Source: a virus. Taken from it: a stretch of 33,641 nt of DNA. The notes beneath the pieces were generated by a model. The model did no database searches and had not been told where the DNA came from. It saw nothing but the letters and a program-made list of their open reading frames with translations. The position numbers and the translations under genes were made by a program. Below, piece after piece: positions 7,205 through 14,492 of this stretch; the stretch's first letter is position 1, and every line of letters begins with the position of its first letter. The stretch spans positions 1-33,641 of the IMG/VR virus record IMGVR_UViG_3300031857_000743. One strand, 5' to 3'.

Positions 7205-10200
7205 TTACAAGAATACCGTATCTAATGTTCCAGTTCCTGTATTATAGTATACAACAACCTTTACAGTTCCAGTCGTATTTGCATATGCAACATTATTTGC
7301 AGCAACAATCGTATTTGATGTGAGAGTGCTTGTTGTTTTTGCAAATGTTAAGTTCGAGCTCGCACCAACACTGCCACCATCATTAAAGATGACTTGTGTG
7401 TCAGACCCTGCCACTGGACCAGTTGGTCCTTGTGGACCAGCAACACCTTGCGGACCTTGTGGACCTTGTGGTCCAGCAACACCCTGTGGTCCTTGCGGAC
7501 CTTGTGGACCAACATCACCAGTTGAACCAATCGGACCTTGTGGACCTTGAGGACCAGTATCACCTTGTGGACCTTGTGGTCCAGCGACACCTTGTGGACC
7601 CTGTGGTCCTTGCGGTCCAGTTACACCTTGTGGTCCTTGTGGTCCTTGTGGACCAGTATCGCCAGTAACACCCTGTGGACCTTGCGGACCTTGCGGACCA
7701 GTAGCACCTTGTGGTCCCTGTGGACCTTGTGGACCAGTATCACCAGTCAATCCTTGCGGACCTTGAGGACCCTGTGGTCCTTGTGGACCTTGCGGACCAA
7801 GCCCACCTTGTGGTCCCTGCGGTCCTTGAGGACCAGTAACTGAATCTCCCTGTGGTCCTTGTGGTCCTTGTGGACCTGCCACATTTGATGCATCGCCCTG
7901 TGGACCAGATGGTCCTTGTGGACCTTGTGGACCAAGATTACCTTGAACACCTTGTGGACCTTGAGGACCAACAATACCTTGAGGACCTTGAGGACCTTCT
8001 GGTCCTTGTGGACCTTGCGGTCCAGTTACACCTTGCGGACCTTGTGGTCCTTGTGGTCCTTGTGGACCCTGTGGACCTGCAGCACCAGTTTCACCAGTAA
8101 TACCTTGAACACCTTGCGGACCTTGTGGTCCCTGCGGACCTTGTGGACCCTCAACACCTTGCGGTCCTTGTGGTCCAGCAACACCCTGTGGACCTTGTGG
8201 ACCAAATACACCCTGTGGACCTTGAGGACCAGGAACTGTAGAAGCGTCGCCTTGTGGACCCTGTGGTCCTTGTGGACCTTGAGGTCCTTGTGGTCCAGCA
8301 ACACCTTGTGGTCCTGTTGGTCCTTGTGGACCTTGTGGACCTTCAACACCTTGTGGACCTTGTGGTCCTTGAGGACCATGATCACCTTGCGGACCTTGTG
8401 GACCAGCGACACCCTGTGGACCTTGCGGACCAGCGACACCCTGTGGTCCTTGTGGACCTTGAGGACCTTGTGGACCTTGTGGACCTGGGACATTTGAAAC
8501 ACCAGATGGTCCTTGTGGTCCTTGTGGTCCCTGCGGACCTTCAATACCTTGCGGACCTTGTGGACCCTGTGGTCCTTGTGGTCCTTGCGGACCCTGTGGT
8601 CCTTGTGGTCCTTGTGGACCGAGATCACTGATATTAATTGTACCAGCCATTGCCGCATGATTTTGGCAGACATAGTACAATGTGCTTGGTGCATTATACG
8701 GAACTTCGAAGAATATTTGACCGACATCGTCACCATTATTTGAGACGCCAGTATTATAAACATCACCAGAACTATATGCACCAGAAACAGTTTGAATCCA
8801 GAATGGATGACCAGATGCATTTACATCAAAAATATAAGTGAAACCGCGCAACAATGAAAGTGTTGGATCGTTTGCACCATCAATCACAAAATGATTTGTG
8901 CCACTATTTGTTACATCATAGGTTCTTGCGCCAGCAACACCTTGTGGTCCCTGCGGTCCTTGTGGACCTTGTGGACCTTGTGGACCTTGTGGACCAACTC
9001 CACCTTGTGGACCTTGCGGACCAGTTGAACCTTGCGGACCCTGTGGTCCTTGTGGTCCTTGTGGACCAACAATTGGACCAGCATCAATCCAACTTGAACT
9101 GCCTGAATTCCAAACATATAAGTGACCATCAGCAGTTACAATATATGCATCGCCGTCTGATGCGCCACCAGGAAGATTTCCTACAGTACTGACGGTGCCA
9201 AGAACTGTAATACCAGAACCTTGTGCACCAGATGGTCCCTGCGGTCCTTGTGGACCCTGTGGACCAACTCCACCTTGTGGACCTTGTGGACCAGTATCAC
9301 CTGTTGAACCTTGAGGACCTTGTGGTCCTTGAGGACCAGTTGGACCATGCGCACCAGTTGGACCTTGAGGACCAGTATTACCTGTTCCTCCTTGAGGTCC
9401 TTGAGGTCCTTGAGGACCAGCACCCTGTGGTCCTTGTGGTCCTTGTGGACCATAATCGCCAGTTAAACCTTGAATACCTTGTGCGCCTTGTGGACCTTGA
9501 GGACCAGTATCACCAGCGACACCTTGTGGACCTTGCGGACCAAACACACCTTGTGGTCCCTGCGGTCCTTGTGGACCCTGTGGACCCTGTGGACCATGAT
9601 CACCAGTTAGACCTTGAGGACCTTGTGGTCCTTGTGGACCAAACACACCTTGTGGTCCTTGTGGTCCTTGCGGACCAATATCACCTTGAGGACCTTGAGG
9701 TCCACCAGCACCTTGTGGACCTTGCGGACCAGCACTACCTGTCGCGCCCTGCGGACCTTGTGGACCTTGTGGTCCTTGAGGACCCATTGGTCCTTGTGGT
9801 CCAACAATTGGACCAACATCTGTCCATCCAGAAGTTCCAGTATCATAAACATATAAGTGTCCATTTGCGAGAACAATATATGCATCACCGTCAGCTGCGC
9901 TGCCTGGCAAATTACCAACATTTGCAACAGTTCCTTGAATAGTGATACCAGAACCTGCAGCACCTTGTGGACCCTGCGGTCCTTGTGGACCTTGTGGACC
10001 TTGTGGACCAGCGTCACCAACAACACCTTGCGGTCCTTGCGGACCAAAGTCGCCCTGCGAACCTTGTGGTCCTTGTGGACCTGATGGACCCTGCGGACCA
10101 ACATTTCCTAATGGACCAATGTCACCTTGTGGACCTGTTGGACCTTGTGGACCTTGTGGACCCTGTGGACCCTGTGCACCAACAGCACCTTGTGGACCTT

Positions 10201-10429
10201 GCGGTCCAGTTACACCTTGTGGTCCTTGTGGACCAAACACACCTTGTGGTCCTTGTGGTCCTTGCGGACCAATAACACCTTGTGGTCCCTGTGGACCTTG
10301 TGGTCCTTGCGGACCTTGTGGACCACCAGAAGGACCTGTTGGTCCAACAGCACCCTGAGGACCTGATGGACCCTGTGGACCAGTTAAACCTTGTGCGCCA
10401 CGACCTGTTGCAACTCTAACTGTAGTCAT
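7205..10429 (-). CDS. Collagen-like tail fibre protein with embedded globular modules
   Basis: This 1074-residue protein is mostly Gly-X-Y triplets, dominated by Gly-Pro-Gln, from about residue 11 to 1003, so it should form a collagen-type triple helix. Three globular insertions interrupt it. Two are near-duplicate modules of about 49 residues (160-208 and 405-453) containing [11 protein letters not shown] or its variant and DGDAYIV..GHLYV. The third is a cupredoxin-like domain at 501-603. The last ~71 residues, from [16 protein letters not shown] to the end, are a non-collagenous cap. The register slips in at least two places (GPSGGPQG near residue 35, QGAGPQG near 337). The ATG overlaps the upstream stop as ATGA, and a lectin gene follows after 1 base. 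Proline is abundant but mainly in the X position. Bacterial and phage collagens are usually fibre stalks, which fits this cluster. Confidence 0.88.
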   Translation of the reverse strand: MTTVRVATGRGAQGLTGPQGPSGPQGAVGPTGPSGGPQGPQGPQGPQGPQGVIGPQGPQGPQGVFGPQGPQGVTGPQGPQGAVGAQGPQGPQGPQGPTGPQGDIGPLGNVGPQGPSGPQGPQGSQGDFGPQGPQGVVGDAGPQGPQGPQGPQGPQGAAGSGITIQGTVANVGNLPGSAADGDAYIVLANGHLYVYDTGTSGWTDVGPIVGPQGPMGPQGPQGPQGPQGATGSAGPQGPQGAGGPQGPQGDIGPQGPQGPQGVFGPQGPQGPQGLTGDHGPQGPQGPQGPQGPQGVFGPQGPQGVAGDTGPQGPQGAQGIQGLTGDYGPQGPQGPQGAGPQGPQGPQGGTGNTGPQGPTGAHGPTGPQGPQGPQGSTGDTGPQGPQGGVGPQGPQGPQGPSGAQGSGITVLGTVSTVGNLPGGASDGDAYIVTADGHLYVWNSGSSSWIDAGPIVGPQGPQGPQGPQGSTGPQGPQGGVGPQGPQGPQGPQGPQGPQGVAGARTYDVTNSGTNHFVIDGANDPTLSLLRGFTYIFDVNASGHPFWIQTVSGAYSSGDVYNTGVSNNGDDVGQIFFEVPYNAPSTLYYVCQNHAAMAGTINISDLGPQGPQGPQGPQGPQGPQGPQGPQGIEGPQGPQGPQGPSGVSNVPGPQGPQGPQGPQGPQGVAGPQGPQGVAGPQGPQGDHGPQGPQGPQGVEGPQGPQGPTGPQGVAGPQGPQGPQGPQGPQGDASTVPGPQGPQGVFGPQGPQGVAGPQGPQGVEGPQGPQGPQGPQGVQGITGETGAAGPQGPQGPQGPQGPQGVTGPQGPQGPEGPQGPQGIVGPQGPQGVQGNLGPQGPQGPSGPQGDASNVAGPQGPQGPQGDSVTGPQGPQGPQGGLGPQGPQGPQGPQGPQGLTGDTGPQGPQGPQGATGPQGPQGPQGVTGDTGPQGPQGPQGVTGPQGPQGPQGVAGPQGPQGDTGPQGPQGPIGSTGDVGPQGPQGPQGVAGPQGPQGPQGVAGPQGPTGPVAGSDTQVIFNDGGSVGASSNLTFAKTTSTLTSNTIVAANNVAYANTTGTVKVVVYYNTGTGTLDTVFL
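7421..10399 (-). repeat. Collagen-coding 9-bp tandem repeat array
   Basis: The array consists of Gly-Pro-Gln and related triplets with three globular interruptions. Gly, Pro and Gln synonymous codons alternate along it (for example GGA, GGT and GGC; CCA and CCG; CAA and CAG), which lowers exact DNA identity between units. Such arrays can still change length by slippage or recombination. Confidence 0.85.
8621..8929 (-). other. Cupredoxin-like domain inside the collagen-like fibre
   Basis: Residues 501-603 form a compact non-collagen domain. [20 protein letters not shown] is followed by PFWIQT, then a Gly/Asn-rich loop, then [20 protein letters not shown] and AMAGTI. His541, Cys588, His591 and Met594 (Cys-x2-His-x2-Met) reproduce the order of type-1 copper ligands in cupredoxins, with short ligand-loop spacing. 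Related domains occur in other marine phage proteins as I remember them. Copper binding is possible but unproven. Confidence 0.6.
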
Positions 10430-10761
10430 TTCGTTACCTGCGGTAGAACTGTTATAATGCCTTCAACGAGGCGCGTTGTAACATTTGAATTGTCTATTTG
10501 CTTTACATCAAACAAGTAACGACCAGCCTTAATGTTGGAAGTAGTGGCTGCATTTAAACTTAATATAACATTTCCAGTTGATGTGTTTGCGACTGTCACA
10601 GTTAAATTCGCTGTGACAGAGGAAGAATAGAATGATTTGCGCATTGAGGATGTAAATGAGTAATTAGCAATGTTCAGAACACTGCCATCATCCTTAATCA
10701 AGTCTAGATCAACGGTAAAATCTGCACCCTGGTCCAGATCCAATTCTATAAACTGCGCCAT
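10426..10761 (-). CDS. Small beta-rich virion protein upstream of the collagen-like fibre
   Basis: This 111-residue protein begins [20 protein letters not shown] and contains alternating strands such as [20 protein letters not shown] and a closing [10 protein letters not shown]. Small immunoglobulin-like or BppU-N-like phage proteins starting with a Gln-Gly-Ala-x-Phe motif are commonly found next to tail fibre genes, where they may help attach a fibre. I do not recognise it firmly. It is the first gene of the collagen unit, has a perfect TATAAATA promoter-like site and an AGGA ribosome binding site, and its stop overlaps the collagen-like gene start by 4 bases, indicating translational coupling. 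Confidence 0.6.
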   Translation of the reverse strand: MAQFIELDLDQGADFTVDLDLIKDDGSVLNIANYSFTSSMRKSFYSSSVTANLTVTVANTSTGNVILSLNAATTSNIKAGRYLFDVKQIDNSNVTTRLVEGIITVLPQVTK

Positions 10762-10786
10762 TTATGAAATCCTATTATTATTGCTC

Positions 10787-10794
10787 TATTTATA
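10787..10794 (-). promoter_or_regulatory. Late promoter (exact TATAAATA) for the collagen-like unit
   Basis: The minus strand carries an exact TATAAATA in the 67-base gap between genes, 25 bases before the start codon at 10761. This is the T4 late promoter consensus recognised by gp55 with gp33 and the clamp. It lies in a small perfect inverted repeat (CTATTT, 3-base loop, AAATAG at 10786-10800), which may be incidental. It is the best promoter candidate in the window. Confidence 0.7.
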
Positions 10795-10828
10795 AAATAG
10801 GGGTTTCGCAGAGCAGAATGGTGTCTTT

Positions 10829-11374
10829 TTAGTTTACTTCGATAACGACTACTGTTACAGGAGTAGAATTGGCAGTAATCGTCTTTGTTATAGTATTCCC
10901 TGCAGGGTATACATCGACGAATATCTTTCTCGAATTTATTGTTAACTTCTGCTCTCCGTTAACAAGAAAATCCTCTCCGTAAACAAACAAAAATGTTTTC
11001 TTATCACTAGTATGAGAGATCGATTCATTAACAACATTCGCTGCTTTAAATGTACACTGAGAAGTTGTTACATTTTCGGTAGTAATCTGAACAAATGCTC
11101 CGTCAATAACACTTGCATTTACTGATTTAGTATAGTCCCATGGTTCGATATATGAAGACCAGGTATTTGTATAAAGATTATTCGCAAGATAAACATCATT
11201 GTCCTCATTCGTACATTTGGTTGTCCCTGCGAGAGCCAGTAAATAATTCATTGTGTTAGAGGGGAAATATTGAAAGGTTGCGTCTTTATCGAATGTTATC
11301 GTGCAGCCTTCTGCTGAGACTGAACAATTACCCGATTCATATATCTTAAATTTCGCTCTCTTTATTGCACTCAT
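10829..11374 (-). CDS. Unrecognised beta-rich protein in the modification operon
   Basis: I do not recognise this 181-residue protein. It looks beta-rich and soluble, with no signal peptide or membrane segment. Four cysteines lie at about residues 17, 24, 54 and 107, in GNCSVSAEGCTITF, TTKCTNED and TTSQCTFKA. The C-terminus has repeated Thr-Val strands (NTITKTITANSTPVTVVVIE). It starts 2 bases after the GT60-like gene and precedes the late promoter of the collagen unit. It is therefore the last gene of the oxygenase operon and could be a small structural protein or a substrate of the neighbouring enzymes. Neither role can be shown from sequence. Confidence 0.55.
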   Translation of the reverse strand: MSAIKRAKFKIYESGNCSVSAEGCTITFDKDATFQYFPSNTMNYLLALAGTTKCTNEDNDVYLANNLYTNTWSSYIEPWDYTKSVNASVIDGAFVQITTENVTTSQCTFKAANVVNESISHTSDKKTFLFVYGEDFLVNGEQKLTINSRKIFVDVYPAGNTITKTITANSTPVTVVVIEVN

Positions 11375-11376
11375 CT

Positions 11377-12336
11377 TTACTCTCTATTTGGAACTTCCCA
11401 ATCGACTTCTACACTCGGATCTGCCTTCAGATGCCTAGAGAGTGCTCGTTCCTCTAATTTTCTATTTATATAATCGACACCCGAATACTTGCGGAAAGCC
11501 TCGAGTTGCTCCTCGTCGAGAGAATAGAGATAATTGCTGAGTTCCTTTTCAGACCTTTCTTGATTCATTCGAAGTCGATGTGCATTTGCCACTGGGTTGA
11601 CAGTTTGTTTCGTCTCGTAATTTGAAGAGCGAAGATAGTGATAAACCTTTGCTCGACGCATATGATAGATCTTATATCCCTTTACGAAAGAACTGATAAC
11701 GAACATCTGCTCTTCGCCTTCGAAGAAGATATTTGTATTGTATCCAACCTCGCGGACCCATTTGGCAGGAGCAAAGAAGTTCCCAGCGCAAATGTGGCGA
11801 GATGGAGCAACTACATCTCGAGCAGGAACCCATGGACCATGAGCATGAAGTCTCATATTCTTATCGAATTGATAGTATCCAAGATTGACTGAAATGTCGT
11901 CAGTCAATGTATGCTTGGTAATTCTATCACCATCAAGATCAAAGTTCTTTGTGCCACAGGTCAAGAGAACTTTATCATGTCCTGCAACTTTACAGGCTTG
12001 CATATAATCAAGAACTAGATAATTGTCCCAACCTTTATCAAAGAGCATATGAGAATCGATTTGATACTGAAACTCTTCTTCATAGATTTGCATCGCATTG
12101 ATACCGCGAGCCCAAACTACACCGTCAGAATATTCTGGATCAATTCGTTTATAACGAACTCGTTTGTGAGTTGCTAGATGCGGATACTTTGTCTTTAAAC
12201 TATCTTCTAATGCAGTTTGTTCAAAAACGCCATAAACAATTTGATTGCGACCAGATTCATTTTCCATGGCACTTTCAAGAGTTGGTGCGAGTAGTTTGTC
12301 TCTATATGAGCAAACATTTACAAATATCTTTTTCAT
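11377..12336 (-). CDS. GT60-like polypeptide GlcNAc transferase (Gnt1/PF11397-like)
   Basis: This 319-residue protein matches the GT60 pattern of Dictyostelium Skp1 GlcNAc transferase and relatives. It has an N-terminal IFVNVCSYRDKLLAPTL (4-20), GVVWARGINAMQIYEEE (72-88), and QIDSHMLFDKGWD (92-104), where Asp94-Ser-His96 stands in for the DXD metal motif. CAGNFFAPAKWVREV (183-197), FFEGEEQMF (204-212) and HMRRAKVYHYLR (225-236) complete it. In the family, UDP-GlcNAc is the donor and the acceptor is hydroxyproline (Skp1) or Thr (trypanosome mucins). The C-terminal ~80 residues, from about 250, look helical. The ATG overlaps the upstream stop (ATGA), within the operon led by a 2OG oxygenase. 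The family is recognised by motifs, while the phage acceptor is unknown. Confidence 0.78.
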   Translation of the reverse strand: MKKIFVNVCSYRDKLLAPTLESAMENESGRNQIVYGVFEQTALEDSLKTKYPHLATHKRVRYKRIDPEYSDGVVWARGINAMQIYEEEFQYQIDSHMLFDKGWDNYLVLDYMQACKVAGHDKVLLTCGTKNFDLDGDRITKHTLTDDISVNLGYYQFDKNMRLHAHGPWVPARDVVAPSRHICAGNFFAPAKWVREVGYNTNIFFEGEEQMFVISSFVKGYKIYHMRRAKVYHYLRSSNYETKQTVNPVANAHRLRMNQERSEKELSNYLYSLDEEQLEAFRKYSGVDYINRKLEERALSRHLKADPSVEVDWEVPNRE

Positions 12337-13076
12337 TCAAAATCCTTGATCAATTTAAATTTCTTTCGGATCATAAAATATCTTCTGTAAAAATTCGTTT
12401 CATGAAACCATTTAGACACTTTACTACAATCTTTTTCGTATTGTGTTGCTGGTCCATAAGAAGCAACAATATCTTTAGATGTGATAAATGGAATTACCTG
12501 CAGTACAGGATCACCTGCTTTAATTTCAACCTCGCAAGGTCGTTTTGCTGAGAAAATAAAATTAATAACTGTGAATCCATTATAGTCAACAACTCCAGGA
12601 TAAACATAAAGATCATCTAAAAAGTTAGAATGGAAAAAGGCAGGAAGGAGTAAACACGAAACCTTACCATATCCATGAATTCTCCATGCTCCAGGGCAAT
12701 TCCAAATTGTATTTTCTATTCCACCTTCTGGAGTATATGCACCATCAGTAATATCTCGCGCCATTTGTTGTGGTTGTTTTACCATCGTTGCTCGTTTTAG
12801 TGCATCTTCACCTCTGCTACCAGCAATAACTACTGTTCCTGCTTTGTTTGCTTTGATGTGAAAATTAGTCCATGCTGGAATAATATATCCCAAACGAGCA
12901 TAATCATGCATTCCAGGACATCCTGGAAATCTATAGTCACCAAATTTACTCTCTTGATGTTCCTTAAGAGGTTTCAACTCTTTTGCGAGAACTGGAGGAT
13001 AGTGTGGGTAGACTGTTCCTTCTACAGTGTCAGCAAATTTGAAGTCAATATCATTTTTTCGAAACCAATTAACCAT
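12333..13076 (-). CDS. DUF6065-like protein, paralogue B
   Basis: This 247-residue protein shares order and motifs with its upstream neighbour. Both have an ARLGYIIP / MSLGYMIP segment (here 60-67) followed by a D/NxHI strand. Both then have an invariant-looking region ending CPGAWRI (127-133, cf. TAPGWS), LLLPAFFHSNF, YPGVVDYNGFTVINF (159-173) and KAGDPVLQVIPF (186-197). This is the pattern I associate with DUF6065, found in marine phages and some bacteria. The fold may be a beta-sandwich or double-stranded beta-helix; I see no HxD iron motif. It starts 2 bases after paralogue A and its stop overlaps the GT60-like start. The C-terminal RRYFMIRKKFKLIKDFE is basic. Molecular function is unknown. 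Confidence 0.62.
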   Translation of the reverse strand: MVNWFRKNDIDFKFADTVEGTVYPHYPPVLAKELKPLKEHQESKFGDYRFPGCPGMHDYARLGYIIPAWTNFHIKANKAGTVVIAGSRGEDALKRATMVKQPQQMARDITDGAYTPEGGIENTIWNCPGAWRIHGYGKVSCLLLPAFFHSNFLDDLYVYPGVVDYNGFTVINFIFSAKRPCEVEIKAGDPVLQVIPFITSKDIVASYGPATQYEKDCSKVSKWFHETNFYRRYFMIRKKFKLIKDFE

Positions 13077-13078
13077 AA

Positions 13079-13816
13079 TTAATCCCTCTTTCTCAATTCA
13101 TATGTATAGTGATGTGTTCTCATGCCTTGAGTTTGCTGAATTTTTTCAATAGTTTTCATTTCTTTCGCAGTCATTTTTCGCACTTTTGGTTTTTTCGGAA
13201 ATGAATCTCTCTTGATTGGGATAGCAGTAATGATTGGTGTCCCTGCGGGTAGATGTATATCTGCATCATAGATTTTTAAAACTGCTGGAAAATTAACTTC
13301 CTTTGGATATACATCTGTATCTACAAACCCAGACAAACAAGTAAATGGTTGGTCAAAATGATTTAGCGGTGGTACAAAAAGAGTTGACCAACCTGGAGCT
13401 GTTTTGATCACCCATCGATTAATAAATTTGAGTGCATTTCCATGTTTGATGCCTAATTTGTTTTTTCCACCTAATTGAATTGCATCATGAAACTCACAAG
13501 CAACTATCCCTGGAGGGTTTTTGACTTCAATTTGAGTGTTATCGTGATTGCTGCGAATATGAAGATCTGCTACGAGCGGAATCATATATCCAAGAGACAT
13601 TGCATCCAGCATTGGCAAACACTTTTTTGCACTCATAAGTTTGCTACCAAATGCGTCTCTTTGGTCTTCTGGTCCTTCACAAGTAGGCGCAAGATCTTTA
13701 AACCACTCTGGAAGATTTTTAATCGCTGCTTTTGGTTCTGGAATAAGATCTTCTAGATTTGGATGGCAATAAAACTCTATAATCTCATTACCAAACATTC
13801 TTTTCAAATTTAACAT
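13079..13816 (-). CDS. DUF6065-like protein, paralogue A
   Basis: This 245-residue protein has the fullest DUF6065-like pattern in the window. An N-terminal EFYCHPNLEDLIPEPKAAIK is followed by NLPEWFKDL, KKCLPMLDAMSLGYMIPLVA, FINRWVIKTAPGWSTLFVPP, CLSGFVDTDVYPKEVNFPAV and LPAGTPIITAIPIKRDSF. I chose the ATG at 13814-13816, which overlaps the oxygenase stop by 7 bases. A longer reading to 13840 would need a TTG start and a larger overlap, and an ATG at 13796-13798 is also possible. The C-terminal ~40 residues are Lys/Thr-rich. Function is unknown. Its place between a 2OG oxygenase and a GlcNAc transferase suggests a role in the same modification process. Confidence 0.68.
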   Translation of the reverse strand: MLNLKRMFGNEIIEFYCHPNLEDLIPEPKAAIKNLPEWFKDLAPTCEGPEDQRDAFGSKLMSAKKCLPMLDAMSLGYMIPLVADLHIRSNHDNTQIEVKNPPGIVACEFHDAIQLGGKNKLGIKHGNALKFINRWVIKTAPGWSTLFVPPLNHFDQPFTCLSGFVDTDVYPKEVNFPAVLKIYDADIHLPAGTPIITAIPIKRDSFPKKPKVRKMTAKEMKTIEKIQQTQGMRTHHYTYELRKRD

Positions 13817-14412
13817 GATCTTTCGCCCATCACCCAACAAACAAGAGATTTACGAGTTCCTTTAGTTACAGGTGCAACTCGATGGGGCATCCAGGATGCA
13901 AAGAAAATTGCATCGCCTCTTTTTGGTTTAATTGTCATTGGCTCATCAACACGACCATGAAGAACGCATTGAAATTCACCACCCTCATAATCCTCAGGAT
14001 CGGTTAACACTATGGTTGCGCTAATTTTTCTTTCAAATTTGGAATAAGTATTGCCAGCATCGATATGCCAGTCATAGTGCTGCTTATTTTTTGCTTTGTA
14101 GACAGTATATTGAAAATTTTCAAATCCGTCAATTTCATACATGAAATGATCATAATTGACCATCGCTGTCAAATGAGCAAATTTTTGGAATAGCCAGTCT
14201 GAGTTTTGTTCGTGGTTAATCCACATAACATCGCTGTCGCGAACTTTTTTATTTACTTGACCTGCACCACCACCGCCACCAACTCCACCTCGTTGGAACT
14301 TTTGCAGATCTTCAAGATCAATGATCTTGTCTATTTCTTCTTGCGTAAATGCTTCATTTGCGATACAAAATTGATTCAATTCGCGTACATATTTTTGTAC
14401 AGGATATGGCAT
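13810..14412 (-). CDS. 2OG-Fe(II) oxygenase, prolyl-4-hydroxylase / PiuC-like
   Basis: This 200-residue enzyme belongs to the prolyl-4-hydroxylase-like 2-oxoglutarate/Fe(II) oxygenases. The iron ligands are His116 and Asp118 in HYDWHIDAG and His177 in SWMPHRVAPV, and Arg187 in TKGTRKSLVCWV should bind the 2-oxoglutarate carboxylate. YTVYKAKN, ISATIVLTDPEDYEGGEF and KPKRGDAIFF are the usual beta-helix strands. A Gly-rich stretch (GGVGGGGGAG, 42-51) lies in the N-terminal part, where relatives have a shorter loop. A GAGGTGA ribosome binding site (14416-14422) precedes the ATG. It heads the operon that contains two DUF6065-like genes and the GT60-like transferase. Substrates in relatives include proline in proteins, and proline hydroxylation is an inference here. 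T4-like marine phages often carry such enzymes. Confidence 0.85.
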   Translation of the reverse strand: MPYPVQKYVRELNQFCIANEAFTQEEIDKIIDLEDLQKFQRGGVGGGGGAGQVNKKVRDSDVMWINHEQNSDWLFQKFAHLTAMVNYDHFMYEIDGFENFQYTVYKAKNKQHYDWHIDAGNTYSKFERKISATIVLTDPEDYEGGEFQCVLHGRVDEPMTIKPKRGDAIFFASWMPHRVAPVTKGTRKSLVCWVMGERSC

Positions 14413-14450
14413 AAATCACCTCAAAACAATTGCAACTTCAAATTATAAAC

Positions 14451-14458
14451 TATTTATG
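14451..14458 (-). promoter_or_regulatory. Late-promoter-like octamer for the oxygenase-GT60 operon
   Basis: The minus strand reads CATAAATA, one base from the late consensus, in the 80-base gap before the oxygenase gene and 38 bases before its ATG. The rest of this gap (14413-14492) shows no clear terminator hairpin. Confidence 0.5.
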
Positions 14459-14492
14459 AAAAATTATCAAGTATTTCTCTACGGATTTTTAC

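Noticed and set aside
7320-10366. Many plus- and minus-strand frames across the collagen array (for example 9223-9942, 7916-8497, 8026-8820)
   Set aside because: The 9-base repeat keeps all six frames open. The translations are low-complexity shadows (CGP, LWT, VHKV) of the Gly-Pro-Gln gene.
13817-13840. Longer start for DUF6065-like paralogue A
   Set aside because: It needs a TTG start and a deeper overlap with the oxygenase gene. The ATG at 13816 is better placed.
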